Source: Calothrix parasitica NIES-267
GTDB lineage: Bacteria; Cyanobacteriota; Cyanobacteriia; Cyanobacteriales; Nostocaceae
Assembly: GCF_002368095.1 (NCBI RefSeq)
Contig: NZ_AP018228.1
Location: 1-64,000 of the forward strand
Direction: 5' to 3'
DNA length: 64,000 bases
How positions within the stretch are numbered: the first letter of the stretch is position 1; each line of letters starts with the position of its first letter. Below are positions 52,408 to 62,047 of this stretch, in pieces. The position numbers were made by a program, and so were the translations under genes. The notes under the pieces were generated by a model that searched no databases, was not told the DNA's origin, and saw only the letters and a program-made list of their open reading frames with translations.

Positions 52408-52660
52408 TATTCACTGTTTTACCGTTCCACACACAGATAATTAATTCAGGTTTATGAATCAGCCATTCTTCCTTGGGGTATTGGGGGTAATCCTGGCGAA
52501 ATTCGGGAATATGTGAAAAAGCTATAGACTCCAGTCGCTTAATAGATGGCCGGCTGGTGGACAATGCATGAGCAATGGCTGTTTTAGAAAGCGGGCAGTC
52601 CGCGAAGAACGCGGAAACCTTTACCGTTGCAGCCAAAGAGTAAAATTGGGGTAATGACAT
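52391..52660 (-). CDS. Truncated second copy of the HTH regulator
   Basis: 89 residues. The first ~75 are almost identical to the 131-residue HTH protein at 51454-51849; then the sequence changes to an unrelated short end (ICVWNGKTVNINLLR) and stops. The C-terminal domain is lost, so it is either a broken gene or a DNA-binding competitor of its sister. Confidence 0.6.
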   Translation of the reverse strand: MSLPQFYSLAATVKVSAFFADCPLSKTAIAHALSTSRPSIKRLESIAFSHIPEFRQDYPQYPKEEWLIHKPELIICVWNGKTVNINLLR

Positions 52661-52790
52661 TATTAAAAATCACCCTAAGCAGATAATCAATTTAAGAACA
52701 GTAAGATGGCTAACGAAGAACGCTGGTGAATCGATTTCTCTAACAGTCATGAACGTTCTTCAACCGCTCGCTATTAAATGTAACCGATTG

Positions 52791-52806
52791 GTTGCCATAT
52801 GGCAAC
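52791..52806. promoter_or_regulatory. 16-bp palindrome, candidate operator
   Basis: GTTGCCATATGGCAAC, perfect, in the divergent gap between the truncated HTH gene and the small regulator at 52913. Likely binding site of one of the two. Confidence 0.5.
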
Positions 52807-52850
52807 TAAATATACACTGAATTATTTTTGGTATAGTAAAGTACTGGTTA

Positions 52851-52877
52851 CTATGTGGCTGCCACGCAGCCACATAG
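52851..52877. promoter_or_regulatory. 11-bp stem, candidate operator
   Basis: CTATGTGGCTG / CAGCCACATAG with a CCACG loop, ~35 bases before the regulator start at 52913 and overlapping its expected promoter. Confidence 0.5.
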
Positions 52878-52912
52878 TGGTGCTAAACTAAGAAATGACA
52901 GCAGAGGCAGCT

Positions 52913-53245
52913 ATGGCGAAAGAAAGCAGAAATCCAAGAATCTATGTCACTTTACCTAAAGGCTACAACCAGGACTTATCCGATTATGCTGAAGATAAAG
53001 GTTGGTCAGTAGCTGCCGCCGCCGCGTATTTGCTACAGCGCCAGTTGGATACTTTGAAAGAAGAAGGACAATTAGTAACCGACCCTACCGGCCGGTTTAT
53101 CGAAGCACTCGCTTCTGGTACCGTAGACTTTCGCAAATTGGGCGAAGCACTCAAAGCCAGCCCGGAATATCTCGAAGCGCTGTGTGGCAAGCTGCACAAT
53201 CCACCATCTCACGTCAAAGACTATAAGGAAGAATGCAACAAATAG
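52913..53245 (+). CDS. Small regulator related to the 52129 protein
   Basis: 110 residues from the ATG at 52913 with GAGG before it (an ATG six codons earlier is weaker). N-terminal NPRIYVTLPKGYNQDLSDYAEDKGWSV and an alanine-rich helix match the RHH-type protein at 52129, plus ~50 extra residues. First gene of a three-gene overlapping string. Probably an autoregulator. Confidence 0.6.
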   Translation: MAKESRNPRIYVTLPKGYNQDLSDYAEDKGWSVAAAAAYLLQRQLDTLKEEGQLVTDPTGRFIEALASGTVDFRKLGEALKASPEYLEALCGKLHNPPSHVKDYKEECNK

Positions 53246-53454
53246 ATTTTGAGCGTTTAGCCCAAAATGCGTTGTTTACCGAAGAAGCCATTAGTTTCAA
53301 CGTTCAGGATACGGAATTACATCTGATATCCTGCCAGGGAAAAGCAATTCTTTTTGTAATCAAAAATTTGCCGATGTTATACGAAGCGGAGGTAATGAGG
53401 TGTGTCAGCGTACAATCATTGACTTTTGGGAACCAGCAGACCTTCAGCAATTAG
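53233..53454 (+). CDS. Small hypothetical protein
   Basis: 73 residues, ATG inside the end of the previous gene (13-base overlap). Mixed composition (DTELHLISCQGKAILFVIKNLP); no family recognised. Its own end overlaps the next gene by 55 bases in another frame. Confidence 0.45.
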   Translation: MQQIDFERLAQNALFTEEAISFNVQDTELHLISCQGKAILFVIKNLPMLYEAEVMRCVSVQSLTFGNQQTFSN

Positions 53455-53600
53455 ATACCGAATTACAAACTGGCAGTGACTTTGAAATAACCTACCAAGC
53501 CCGGTTAAACGATGCTGGCTTGCACGGCAGACTCAAAGCGCATAACTGCATACTGGAACTGAACGGTGTATACTTCCTTCCGCCTGTCCACCAACCTTGA
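53400..53600 (+). CDS. Small hypothetical protein, GTG start
   Basis: 66 residues from a GTG at 53400, which is justified by the GGAGG seven bases upstream. Composition is protein-like (DFWEPADLQQLDTELQTG). Third gene of the overlapping string after 52913. Confidence 0.45.
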   Translation: MCQRTIIDFWEPADLQQLDTELQTGSDFEITYQARLNDAGLHGRLKAHNCILELNGVYFLPPVHQP

Positions 53601-53746
53601 ATGCCAACTCTTGGAAAATGTCGTGCAATGTTGAGATTTAGAGCAGCAATTCAGCGACGATGCGCTATGTCTTCGCCTCTATTGATTGCAAGGTGACATT
53701 TTTAATTGGCTTGAAGTACATTAAAATAAAAACGGATTAAATATAA

Positions 53747-54379
53747 ATGGCTTTTAGTCTCGCTGTTACCAATAAAATCAAATCTTTCAGAGACCTTCAG
53801 GCACGTTGTAATTTGTTCCCAGCGGAGGATGACAATTTTTTCAATGAGTGGATAGAAGAATTACCACCATTGAATGAGGAAGAAAAAGCTGAAATTGCCC
53901 GTATCAAAAGAGTATACGATTATCAAAGATTGGACGGGCCACTTTTAGAAGGAACCATAAATTTACTAATACTTTCACCCCTACTCCAGCTTGCTGGATT
54001 CTTTGAGCCACCATATAAAATCCGCTCCCCGTATGGAATTGAGCTAGAAATTACAGATCCCGTAGAAACAATTCGCGGTTTTATCGATACATTAGTGATT
54101 CAAGAACAGCTATGGCTTTTGGTGGTTGAATCTAAGCGCAATGGGATTCCTTTGGGTGTAGCAATGCCACAACTACTCGCCTATATGCTAGCTCAACCAC
54201 ATTCCCATCAGATAGCTTACGGGATGGTCACAAATGGGGATGAGTTTAGTTTTTTGAAATTAAGTTTGGGTGAGAATCCGCGCTACGACAACTCCAGAAC
54301 ATTTACGTTAATCCCTCGCCGTCACGAACTGGGAGAAGTTCTAAGAATTTTGAAGCGATTGGGAGAAATAATAATTTAG
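53747..54379 (+). CDS. PD-(D/E)XK nuclease-like protein (type I restriction R-subunit N-terminal type)
   Basis: 210 residues, half the size of an HsdR N-terminal module and typical of stand-alone cyanobacterial copies. The catalytic set is visible: an Asp in GFIDTLVIQ, then VVESKR (ExK) and a following helix MPQLLAYML. No helicase part and no methyltransferase or specificity gene nearby. It could be a stand-alone DNA nuclease or a remnant; the active-site residues look intact. Confidence 0.65.
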   Translation: MAFSLAVTNKIKSFRDLQARCNLFPAEDDNFFNEWIEELPPLNEEEKAEIARIKRVYDYQRLDGPLLEGTINLLILSPLLQLAGFFEPPYKIRSPYGIELEITDPVETIRGFIDTLVIQEQLWLLVVESKRNGIPLGVAMPQLLAYMLAQPHSHQIAYGMVTNGDEFSFLKLSLGENPRYDNSRTFTLIPRRHELGEVLRILKRLGEIII

Positions 54380-54546
54380 AATTTTTCTGTAGCTCCGACC
54401 AACCCACGAACAAGGTCAATACAGCAGATGAATAAAGAGAGCGAAAAATTTCGGAGTCTTCCGTATTTTTGGTGACGTACTAAAAAGATAGCGAGCATCC
54501 GCTGCTTTTGATTAAATGAGCTTTTAATTAAATGAGGTTTAAGTAT

Positions 54547-54835
54547 ATGTCACAGTCATCAAAAACTCCTACACCAACACCCGAACAAATCGCAAAATGG
54601 AAGCGTATTGATGTTAGCGAAGCTCCTCGCGAAGCGAGGCACTTGAATCTAGTTGTGCTACAGGCTTTTTATCGCCAGAAGAACAAGATAAAAATGTAGA
54701 AAAGTTCTTTGCTTCATATTATATATATTCGCAACTTGAGAAAGTACGCGCACATAAGGAAAAGCTTTTGAAAAACTACAATCGGCTGAAGAATACGAGC
54801 AATTATTACTAGAAGAAAAGCAGAAGCGAAGTTGA
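54547..54835 (+). pseudogene. Hypothetical gene broken by a repeat and frameshifts
   Basis: Starts MSQSSKTPTPTPEQIAKWKR, then an inserted palindromic repeat (GCTCCTCGCGAAGCGAGG, about 54620-54640) throws the frame off. Reading continues in a second frame (SSCATGFLSPEEQDKNVEKF) and, after another shift near 54760, in a third (EKLQSAEEYEQLLLEEK) up to the TGA at 54833. The three pieces together resemble one ~95-residue helical protein. Confidence 0.6.
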
Positions 54836-54894
54836 TGTACAAGACAGGTGGTAGCATACAAATATTGTCAAAAATGAATGTGCATCTTCTCGCT

Positions 54895-55182
54895 ATGTCC
54901 AATGCGCGTGCCGCAATAACTCTTCTAGAAAAGGCTTACACCAGAACAATTGGGGATAATTTTTGTATTGACCAAGACCCCGATGTTATCGAACAGTTAT
55001 TGAATGACACGCGATCGCCAAATACTAAGCAGGCGTATGAAAAGGACATGAAGGACTTTTTCAAGTTCATAGCGGGTTGTAAGCCAACGCAGGAATTAGT
55101 ATTGGAATTTTTGCATTTAGAGCAGCGTCACGCGGTAGCTTTGGTGTTGAAGTACAAAGCCAATTTGATAAAAAAGGAATAG
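54895..55182 (+). pseudogene. Truncated tyrosine recombinase (N-terminal domain only)
   Basis: 95 residues from the ATG at 54895. DPDVIEQLLNDTRSPNTKQAYEKDMKDFFKFI is the SAM-like core-binding start of XerC/D-type integrases; the frame stops before any catalytic residue. A remnant of integration, marking a junction between the plasmid genes and the caspase cluster to the right. Confidence 0.6.
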
Positions 55183-55911
55183 CGACGCTTCGGGTATTTG
55201 AAATTAGTCGAGCCTGTATAACCCGAAAGGGTGGTTAATTCCTCAAGACTCTTGGTTCTCATATAGGTTTTACCTTTTATTCTCCAAGTAGGCATCATCG
55301 GCGTTTGTTGAGGGGGAGATAATAGTTGTAAATTTTATAGTCAAATCTGCAGTGCGATATGCCTTTATACATCACGCTTCGCGTATCGTACTTATGTCAG
55401 CGTGAAGGTTGTAATAATACGGGGTGTTTTGATTTTTGAGAGATGCACTTTATCAGAAATGAACCTTTGAGGGTAGCGTAAACAACAGTGCTGTATTGTC
55501 AAATTGTCAAATAGGGGTATTGCTGTTGAACTAAGCCAGACGATAGTAGTGGTTGTAGAGTAACTATAGCCAAAAAAATATGAAGTAATTGTTTTAAATT
55601 AGACTAAAATATTCTACTGGCTTGTTTATCCCTTTGGGCATAATCGGCAGTTAAAGGTTGCCCATTGATTTCCAATTATACAATTTTTAAACGCCAAAAT
55701 CTTGTATTATTAAAGCTTTTAGAGATTTGCCGCAAAAACTCAAGTGCGAATCAAAAACTAAAAAATACATAAGTTGACTCTACCTAAAGATATACATGGG
55801 TGCAAGATATTGGAGATTACCGAAACCGGTTCCGTTGGGATTTTTACCCAAAAATTCTGACATCAAGTATTACCCAAAGGCAAAACAATAGGATAATCAG
55901 AAAAAGTTGTA
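55183..55911. other. 729-bp intergenic region upstream of the sigma-like gene
   Basis: A+T rich, no large gene. A 31-codon frame (55796-55891, starting MGARYWRLPKP) lies 20 bases ahead of the sigma-like gene, whose own first residues are MGIASKYWKLA; it could be a leader peptide or the relic of a duplicated start. CGCTTCGCGTATCG near 55376 is a dispersed repeat fragment. Confidence 0.35.
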
Positions 55912-57270
55912 ATGGGTATAGCATCAAAATATTGGAAATTAGCTCGGATTGATAGTTTTAGTCGCTGCAAAAGTGAAGTACTCGAAGCAGCTAAAAATTT
56001 TTTTGATGAGCAATTTCCCGAACAAGCACACCAAAAAGAAGTATCAGATAGGAATATTCAACGTCAACTAATGCAATGGTATCAGTCAAGCGACCCCCGT
56101 AGTGAGATGGCACAAATATGTTTACGCTGTTTTATCTCGAACGTGCTTAAAGAGAGTTGTATCGCATTAGAGCAAAAGTTTGGTGAAAGACATTACCTTT
56201 ACAGCGCACAATTATTACCGCTAGTGCTAGATACTGCTCATAACAATCAAGATAGCGAATCTCTTACGACTCATATTTTGTCAACATTTAACCCAAATAA
56301 AAGTAATTTATCAACTTGGGTCACAATAATTTTTAAAAGCTGTAGTGCTGTTAAACAATCTTTAAAAGAACATGGAATTGTACAGTTAACTGATTGGACG
56401 ATTCTTCGCTATACAACTCACACAAGATTAAAGCGAGTTTTATCAAGTTTGCAGTTAACATCAACTGAAATTGCTAAAGCTGTGAAATTGTTTGATAGTT
56501 TCCAGAGCGTTTATTGTACTCAATTATCCAAGCACCGTAAAGCTAAACCTGATAGTAAATTTAATACTACTAAATATCCTCAACCAACAAGGGAGCAACT
56601 CAATCAAATTGCTGAAATTTTATCTGGAGATATTGAATATAGTCTGTCGAGAAAAATCATTTCTTCTGAAGAAGTTTTAGAAGAACTACAAAGGCTTGCT
56701 TATATATTACGAGAAACTTGGACGCAACCCCAGCAAGTAGTCGAAAAAAATAATGATGAGAAAAAAACATCTAAATTACCAGATTTTTGCATTGAACCAT
56801 TTAATAATTGCTTGCATGAATCTGTAAAACAGGTAGTTCAAACCCGCTTTGATTATATTCAGCGTAAAGGAACTGTGAAAGGTAAGGAGCAAGCCAAAAG
56901 ATATTTGCAAGCTTTGCATTTGTTTCATTGTAATGGAGTTGGGTTGAAGAACATAGCTGCTCAATTAGGATTTACTGACCAACCACATTTAAGTCGTTTG
57001 TTAAAACTCAAAATATTACGTAAAGATATTGGACGAAATCTAATATCAAATCTGAAAAAATATGTTGCAGAGCTTTCTGGATATTCTCAAAATCCTGATA
57101 AGTTAGTGGAGTTGGATACCAGAATTCAAAGTTTGTTTGGTGAAGAGATTGATGAATTGATTAAGGATGCGGAAAAAGAAGCTAAAAACGGATACAGGTT
57201 AGTGATGAATAGCAAATTAGCTCGGTCAATTTGTCAGTTGATCAATAAATGTCCGCATTTTAATAATTAG
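55912..57270 (+). CDS. Divergent sigma-70-like factor
   Basis: 452 residues. The segment around 125-180 (FNPNKSNLSTWVTIIFKSC, then LTDWTILRYTTHTRLKRVL) resembles sigma region 2, and residues ~345-385 (GVGLKNIAAQLGFTDQPHLSRLLKLK) a region-4 type helix-turn-helix. Large for a group-4 factor, with ~60 residues before and a helical tail after. In cyanobacteria such genes are found next to DUF1822, CHASE2 and DUF928 genes, as here. It probably drives transcription of this set; promoter specificity unknown. Confidence 0.65.
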   Translation: MGIASKYWKLARIDSFSRCKSEVLEAAKNFFDEQFPEQAHQKEVSDRNIQRQLMQWYQSSDPRSEMAQICLRCFISNVLKESCIALEQKFGERHYLYSAQLLPLVLDTAHNNQDSESLTTHILSTFNPNKSNLSTWVTIIFKSCSAVKQSLKEHGIVQLTDWTILRYTTHTRLKRVLSSLQLTSTEIAKAVKLFDSFQSVYCTQLSKHRKAKPDSKFNTTKYPQPTREQLNQIAEILSGDIEYSLSRKIISSEEVLEELQRLAYILRETWTQPQQVVEKNNDEKKTSKLPDFCIEPFNNCLHESVKQVVQTRFDYIQRKGTVKGKEQAKRYLQALHLFHCNGVGLKNIAAQLGFTDQPHLSRLLKLKILRKDIGRNLISNLKKYVAELSGYSQNPDKLVELDTRIQSLFGEEIDELIKDAEKEAKNGYRLVMNSKLARSICQLINKCPHFNN

Positions 57271-57282
57271 GATGTGATTACT

Positions 57283-58602
57283 ATGGACAATTTTATATCT
57301 GATTTAACAAACGATTTATTTGAAGTTGATAACAATCTAGAAATAATTAATTTAGAAGAGCAGGTAGAACCAGCTTTTTTAATCAGCGAAAAAATTAATA
57401 ACCAATCTAGGAAATGGCAAGTTTATTTTCAATGTTTAGCATTATTTGCTTTTGAAGAATGGCTACAAGAACGAGAACCAAGGTTAACCCTTGATAAAGA
57501 AAATTCATCTACCTTACAGTATCAGTATGCCAATCTAATTGATGCTGTATTTAATTTGAAGGTAGGTAATTTTAAGGTTTGTCTTATTCCCTGTATGTTG
57601 TTAACGAATGAAGAAGTTGCTATTCCCAGAACAGTCATTGATTTACCGGAATATACAGCTCATTTTTATGTTGTAATTGGTGTAGATGAAGAGTTAGAAA
57701 TCGCAGCAGTTAAAGGATTATTACGTTACGACCAATTAGTTAATATTAAAGCAGAATTAGAGCCAGAAGCGGACTGGAACTATTACATTCCTTTACTTCA
57801 ATTCAATCAAGAAGTCGATGAACTGTTGCTTTATCTACAATGTTTAGCACCCACTGCAATTCTTTTACCAGAAATTCCCGTTTCCCGTCGGGATATTTTG
57901 AGAAAAGTACAGACTTCATTATTGAATTTATTACCCCAATTAAATAATCGTCCTTTGTGGGAAGTTTTGACTTGGGAGCAGGGTAAAGCAGTATTAACAA
58001 CACCTTTATTAATTAATTGGCTTTATCAATCTATCAATCAAAATACTGCTGCATTGACCAAGCATTTATCCGATTTACTACAGATTTTAACCCAGCAAGC
58101 AGTCAACGTTGGTCAGTGGTTAGTTAATCAAGTAGACGATGCGGTACAAACATTATCATGGCAATTAATTCCAGCATCTCAATTACGTTCAACATTTGAG
58201 TCAAACCAATCAAATCCTGTAGAAGAATTAGAAGTTATTCTAAACGATATTCAAGATAATAATCAATTAGATATTCCACCTACAGCAGTTCGTGTTTATC
58301 AAGATATTCGATTAGATAAATTACTGCGATTATATGCAATTATTTGGTCTTTACCGGAAGAAGAAAATGGATGGACTTTGTTTCTAGTCTTAAAAGCTAT
58401 TAATGATAATCAATCAGCTTGTAGGTTTACATTACGAGTCAGCGACCAAATAGAGGTTTTAGATGAAGAGGAGTTAACTACTGATGATAATAGTTACTTG
58501 TATACGCAGGTAGAAGGAAGTTATGATGATAAATTTTTAGCAACACTTATGTCTGAAACTGGTGAAAATATAGCTTTTCCACCATTTGAATTTATTCAAT
58601 AA
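57283..58602 (+). CDS. DUF1822 family protein
   Basis: 439 residues from the ATG at 57283 (a GTG three codons earlier has similar support). Begins with the family's pattern of an acidic start and WQVYFQCLALFAFEEWLQER; later QWLVNQVDDAVQTLSWQLIP is its typical central segment, and the acidic C-terminus ends in GENIAFPPFEF. Function of DUF1822 unknown; it regularly follows the sigma-like gene and precedes the CHAT/CHASE2 gene. Twelve bases after the sigma-like stop. Confidence 0.8.
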   Translation: MDNFISDLTNDLFEVDNNLEIINLEEQVEPAFLISEKINNQSRKWQVYFQCLALFAFEEWLQEREPRLTLDKENSSTLQYQYANLIDAVFNLKVGNFKVCLIPCMLLTNEEVAIPRTVIDLPEYTAHFYVVIGVDEELEIAAVKGLLRYDQLVNIKAELEPEADWNYYIPLLQFNQEVDELLLYLQCLAPTAILLPEIPVSRRDILRKVQTSLLNLLPQLNNRPLWEVLTWEQGKAVLTTPLLINWLYQSINQNTAALTKHLSDLLQILTQQAVNVGQWLVNQVDDAVQTLSWQLIPASQLRSTFESNQSNPVEELEVILNDIQDNNQLDIPPTAVRVYQDIRLDKLLRLYAIIWSLPEEENGWTLFLVLKAINDNQSACRFTLRVSDQIEVLDEEELTTDDNSYLYTQVEGSYDDKFLATLMSETGENIAFPPFEFIQ

Positions 58603-58755
58603 CAATATTATATTTTAGTCATATATTTGACAATAGTACTCTTAAGGGTACTATAAATTATGAAAAATCTTATTTAGGATAAAGTCATTAAATCGGCGGA
58701 GGCATTCTTAAAAATATGCTACAGAAATTTTCTGTTATCGTGGGAAGATTCTATC

Positions 58756-61272
58756 ATGAGTGCGAAGGTTTTTGAGTTAAAGGTAACTAAAATTGAATCA
58801 ACCTGTATCTTTGAATTAAATTGGGAAACAGGTAAGAAAATTACAGTTAGTTTGCAGTATTCTAGTTTGCTTGATAACTATTATCAGCAGTGGAGAAAGG
58901 CTTATTTAGACTACTATAGAAATTTGCGAGGAAGAAAAACCGCGAGTGGAAAGGGAAGTGTAAAAAAAGATTTTCGCAGCCATTTGGTAAATACTCATTC
59001 TAAGTTATTAGATGAATTTCATCGCTGGTTATTCAGTCCGGAATTAGTGGAAATTCGTCGTGAAATTGCGAATTCGGTTAATTATCTTGACGATAAGCAA
59101 AAAGAATGGATTGAGGTATTTTTAACTTGTACTCCTGTAGAAATCGCACGTTTACCGTGGGAGACTTGGGAAATTGGAACTGATTTAGGAATACCCAAAA
59201 GAATACGTATTGCTCGCAATCCAGCGAACATTCGTAATGAAAATCTTCGTCCCCTTCACCGTAAAGTTAGAATTTTAGCCATTTTAGGAGATGATACTGG
59301 TTTAAATTTTGATTCAGAGAAAGAAGAATTTAATCAAATAAAATCAATTGCATATGTGAAATTTATTGGTTGGACTTTGAAGAAGAATATTGATGTATTA
59401 AAACAAGAAATAGTCCAAAATATTGCTTCAGTTGATGGTTGGGATATATTATTTTTTGCGGGACATAGTAATGAATCGGTTTTGACTGGTGGTGAATTAG
59501 GTATTGCTCCTAATGCTTCGATATTTGTATCAGAAATAGAAGATGCTTTAAAGCTAGCGAAAAAAAGAGGACTTCAGTTTGCGATTTTTAATTCCTGCAG
59601 CGGTATTAATATTGCAGAATCGCTAATTAATTTGGGATTGAGTCAAGTGGTGGTGATGCGTGAACCTATTAATAATAAGGTAGCGCAGGAATTTCTAAAA
59701 CAGTTTCTTAGAAGTTTGGCTGAGTATAAAGATGTTCACGAATCGTTATTAGATGCAAGTAAATTTCTTAAACAGCAGGAACAGCGTCTTGCTTATCCTT
59801 CTACATATTTAGTTCCATCCTTATTTCGTCATCCAAGTGCTGAGCTATTTCGTATTCAACCTTTCGGTTTATGGTCAATTGTAAAACAGTGGGTACCAAC
59901 TTCCAAGGAATTAAAATGGGTTGGGGTATTCTTATTAATCAGTTTAATTCCTCCTTTACAAGATTTTTTTTTAGAATCACGTTTTTTTATTCAAGCTATA
60001 TATCGTCAAGTTACCGAACAAGATTTATCACATCATCAACCTAAAATAGTACTAGTTCAAATTGACGAAAAATCATTAAATATAGCTAAAAATACAGAAT
60101 CAAAGCAATGTAAGCAAACCGGAGAAAAATTCAGAAAAAGATATTTAGATTATTGCTATATGTCAAATATAATCAAAAAAATATCAAGTTTGAATACTAA
60201 AACAATTGGAATAGACTATATTTTGAGTGTAGTAGATGAACATGAGAAAAAAAGTCAAATACTTAACCAAGAAATTGAAAAAACTAATAAGAATAAAAAT
60301 ACTCTGACTGTATTTGCTTACGAACAAGAATATGAAGATGATAAAAGAGATGAAGTAAAACCAACAATAGCTGATTCAAGTATTAATTTTAATGGAAATA
60401 ATTATGGATATGATTTATATTTAAATTTACCTAAAAGCAAATATTGTTATAGAAATAATCAGTGTCCATTTGGTTATATGGTAGCTTTGGTTAGTCAAAT
60501 AAATAAACAAGAAATTAATTTTGAGAATCAGGCAGAGTTTTACGATTCAATAAACAATCAGATTAAAAACAGGCGACATAATAATCATATAGTTAATTTT
60601 TTATATAGAACTCATATTCAGCCTATCACTAAATTTTCTTATAAATTTAAACAGGTATGGTTTTATCCGATAATTGATTTTTCAATTCCAAAGCAAATAA
60701 TTTATCAAACGATATCTGGTTGTGAGTTATTAAATACCTGTGAAGTTAGCTCGGATAAACGAACTATCCTTAATAGCTTTAATCAAAAAATTGTTCTGAT
60801 TGCTCCTGGTGTTTATAACGATATGGATGAATATGAAAAACAAACAGAAGATAATATCGGTTTACCTTTAGCTATTGCTTATTGGCGAAATAAAGATGGC
60901 TGGAAAGACTTTTTTGATGGTAACGACACTTTTACTGGAGGTGAAATCCATGCTTATATGATTCATCATTTTATTAGCAGAGATTTAGTCATACCAATCC
61001 CAGATTTTGCGATGATTCTGCTTGTATCTATATTAGGTAAATATATTTCTATACAATACTTGAAAAATCGCACCAGCAAAAAATTACTAACTAAATATTT
61101 TACCGGTTTGATATTAGCTTATATTTTATTCTCCTTAATTATTAGTTTACAGATTTATATCACTGTAAGAATATTAATACCTTGGCTACTTCCTTCAGTA
61201 ACTTTATGGAATTATATTCGTCTCGAATTAAAAGATAAATATTATCCTAAAACTTATGCTCAAAATCAATAA
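58756..61272 (+). CDS. CHAT protease domain fused to CHASE2 sensor
   Basis: 838 residues. N-terminal ~120 variable; the CHAT (caspase HetF-associated) domain spans ~120-375 with catalytic FFAGHS His237 and NSCSG Cys281. A membrane segment at ~395 leads into an extracytoplasmic CHASE2 sensor domain (~415-735: VLVQIDEKSL, TIGIDYILSV, and the later GEIHAYMIHH), followed by two or three closing membrane helices (~755-820). The protease is thus in the cytoplasm under control of an outside-facing sensor. A death- or stress-type protease is the usual inference. Confidence 0.85.
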   Translation: MSAKVFELKVTKIESTCIFELNWETGKKITVSLQYSSLLDNYYQQWRKAYLDYYRNLRGRKTASGKGSVKKDFRSHLVNTHSKLLDEFHRWLFSPELVEIRREIANSVNYLDDKQKEWIEVFLTCTPVEIARLPWETWEIGTDLGIPKRIRIARNPANIRNENLRPLHRKVRILAILGDDTGLNFDSEKEEFNQIKSIAYVKFIGWTLKKNIDVLKQEIVQNIASVDGWDILFFAGHSNESVLTGGELGIAPNASIFVSEIEDALKLAKKRGLQFAIFNSCSGINIAESLINLGLSQVVVMREPINNKVAQEFLKQFLRSLAEYKDVHESLLDASKFLKQQEQRLAYPSTYLVPSLFRHPSAELFRIQPFGLWSIVKQWVPTSKELKWVGVFLLISLIPPLQDFFLESRFFIQAIYRQVTEQDLSHHQPKIVLVQIDEKSLNIAKNTESKQCKQTGEKFRKRYLDYCYMSNIIKKISSLNTKTIGIDYILSVVDEHEKKSQILNQEIEKTNKNKNTLTVFAYEQEYEDDKRDEVKPTIADSSINFNGNNYGYDLYLNLPKSKYCYRNNQCPFGYMVALVSQINKQEINFENQAEFYDSINNQIKNRRHNNHIVNFLYRTHIQPITKFSYKFKQVWFYPIIDFSIPKQIIYQTISGCELLNTCEVSSDKRTILNSFNQKIVLIAPGVYNDMDEYEKQTEDNIGLPLAIAYWRNKDGWKDFFDGNDTFTGGEIHAYMIHHFISRDLVIPIPDFAMILLVSILGKYISIQYLKNRTSKKLLTKYFTGLILAYILFSLIISLQIYITVRILIPWLLPSVTLWNYIRLELKDKYYPKTYAQNQ

Positions 61273-62014
61273 ATTTCGTTTTATCTTATTATTGATTGTA
61301 ATTTCTATATCACCAGAAATACCTTCACAAGCAGCAATAAGACCAATAAATAAAACTCGGTCTTATCAAACAGAAAATATACGCTTAGCTCTATCTTGGT
61401 CTGATATTGTAAAAATATTCCGTCGTAAAAAATCTCGTAAAGGTGGAAAAGGTTCTATTTGTTTAATAGTACCCCAAAGATTAGATGACCCGGTTTCTCA
61501 AGTTCAAGGTACTAAAGAAATTTGGAGCTTAAATCCGCGTTTCTTATGGAATATTTCTAAAGGAAATGTCAGAACAATTGAACTATTTGATAAAAATAGC
61601 AATCAGCCTTTTTGGAGTCAAGAAGTCCCCGAAGGAGAGACATCCTTTGTATATGATGGTAAACCTCTCAAGCCAGGTTATTCTTATAAATGGCGAATTA
61701 TTGCTGATGCTCCGTTTCCGATGAAAAGCATTCTTAGCGAATTTAAAGTAATGGAAGCTCGAAAACGTTTAGGAATTACAATTAGGTTAGCACTATTAGA
61801 ACATCGACTAAAAAAACAAGGTGCAAATGCAGAAAAAATAGCTTTAGAAAAAGCTAATTATTTTGCTGAAGAAGAATTATGGTCTGATGTTGTAAGCGAA
61901 ATTTATCAAGTACAAAATCCTTCAAGAAGACTCAAGCAGAAAATTCAACAAATACAATCTTCTGATTATTGTAATTCAACTGGAACATTATCATCCATAA
62001 GTTCATCTAAATAG
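61256..62014 (+). CDS. DUF928 family exported protein
   Basis: 252 residues; starts 17 bases inside the CHASE2 gene. Sec signal peptide (hydrophobic residues 8-20, cleavage near SQAA). Family landmarks: LWNIS, the WSQEVPEGETSFVYDGKPLKPGYSYKWRI stretch, and a helical C-terminal part. Function unknown; consistently near CHASE2/CHAT genes in cyanobacteria, so a periplasmic partner of the sensor is plausible. Confidence 0.8.
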   Translation: MLKINKFRFILLLIVISISPEIPSQAAIRPINKTRSYQTENIRLALSWSDIVKIFRRKKSRKGGKGSICLIVPQRLDDPVSQVQGTKEIWSLNPRFLWNISKGNVRTIELFDKNSNQPFWSQEVPEGETSFVYDGKPLKPGYSYKWRIIADAPFPMKSILSEFKVMEARKRLGITIRLALLEHRLKKQGANAEKIALEKANYFAEEELWSDVVSEIYQVQNPSRRLKQKIQQIQSSDYCNSTGTLSSISSSK

Positions 62015-62047
62015 ATTAGCAACTTAGCCTCAATTAAATATAAGCCT

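Noticed and set aside
53747-54379. Functional type I restriction system
   Set aside because: Only an HsdR N-terminal-like nuclease is present, with no helicase, methyltransferase or specificity subunit nearby.
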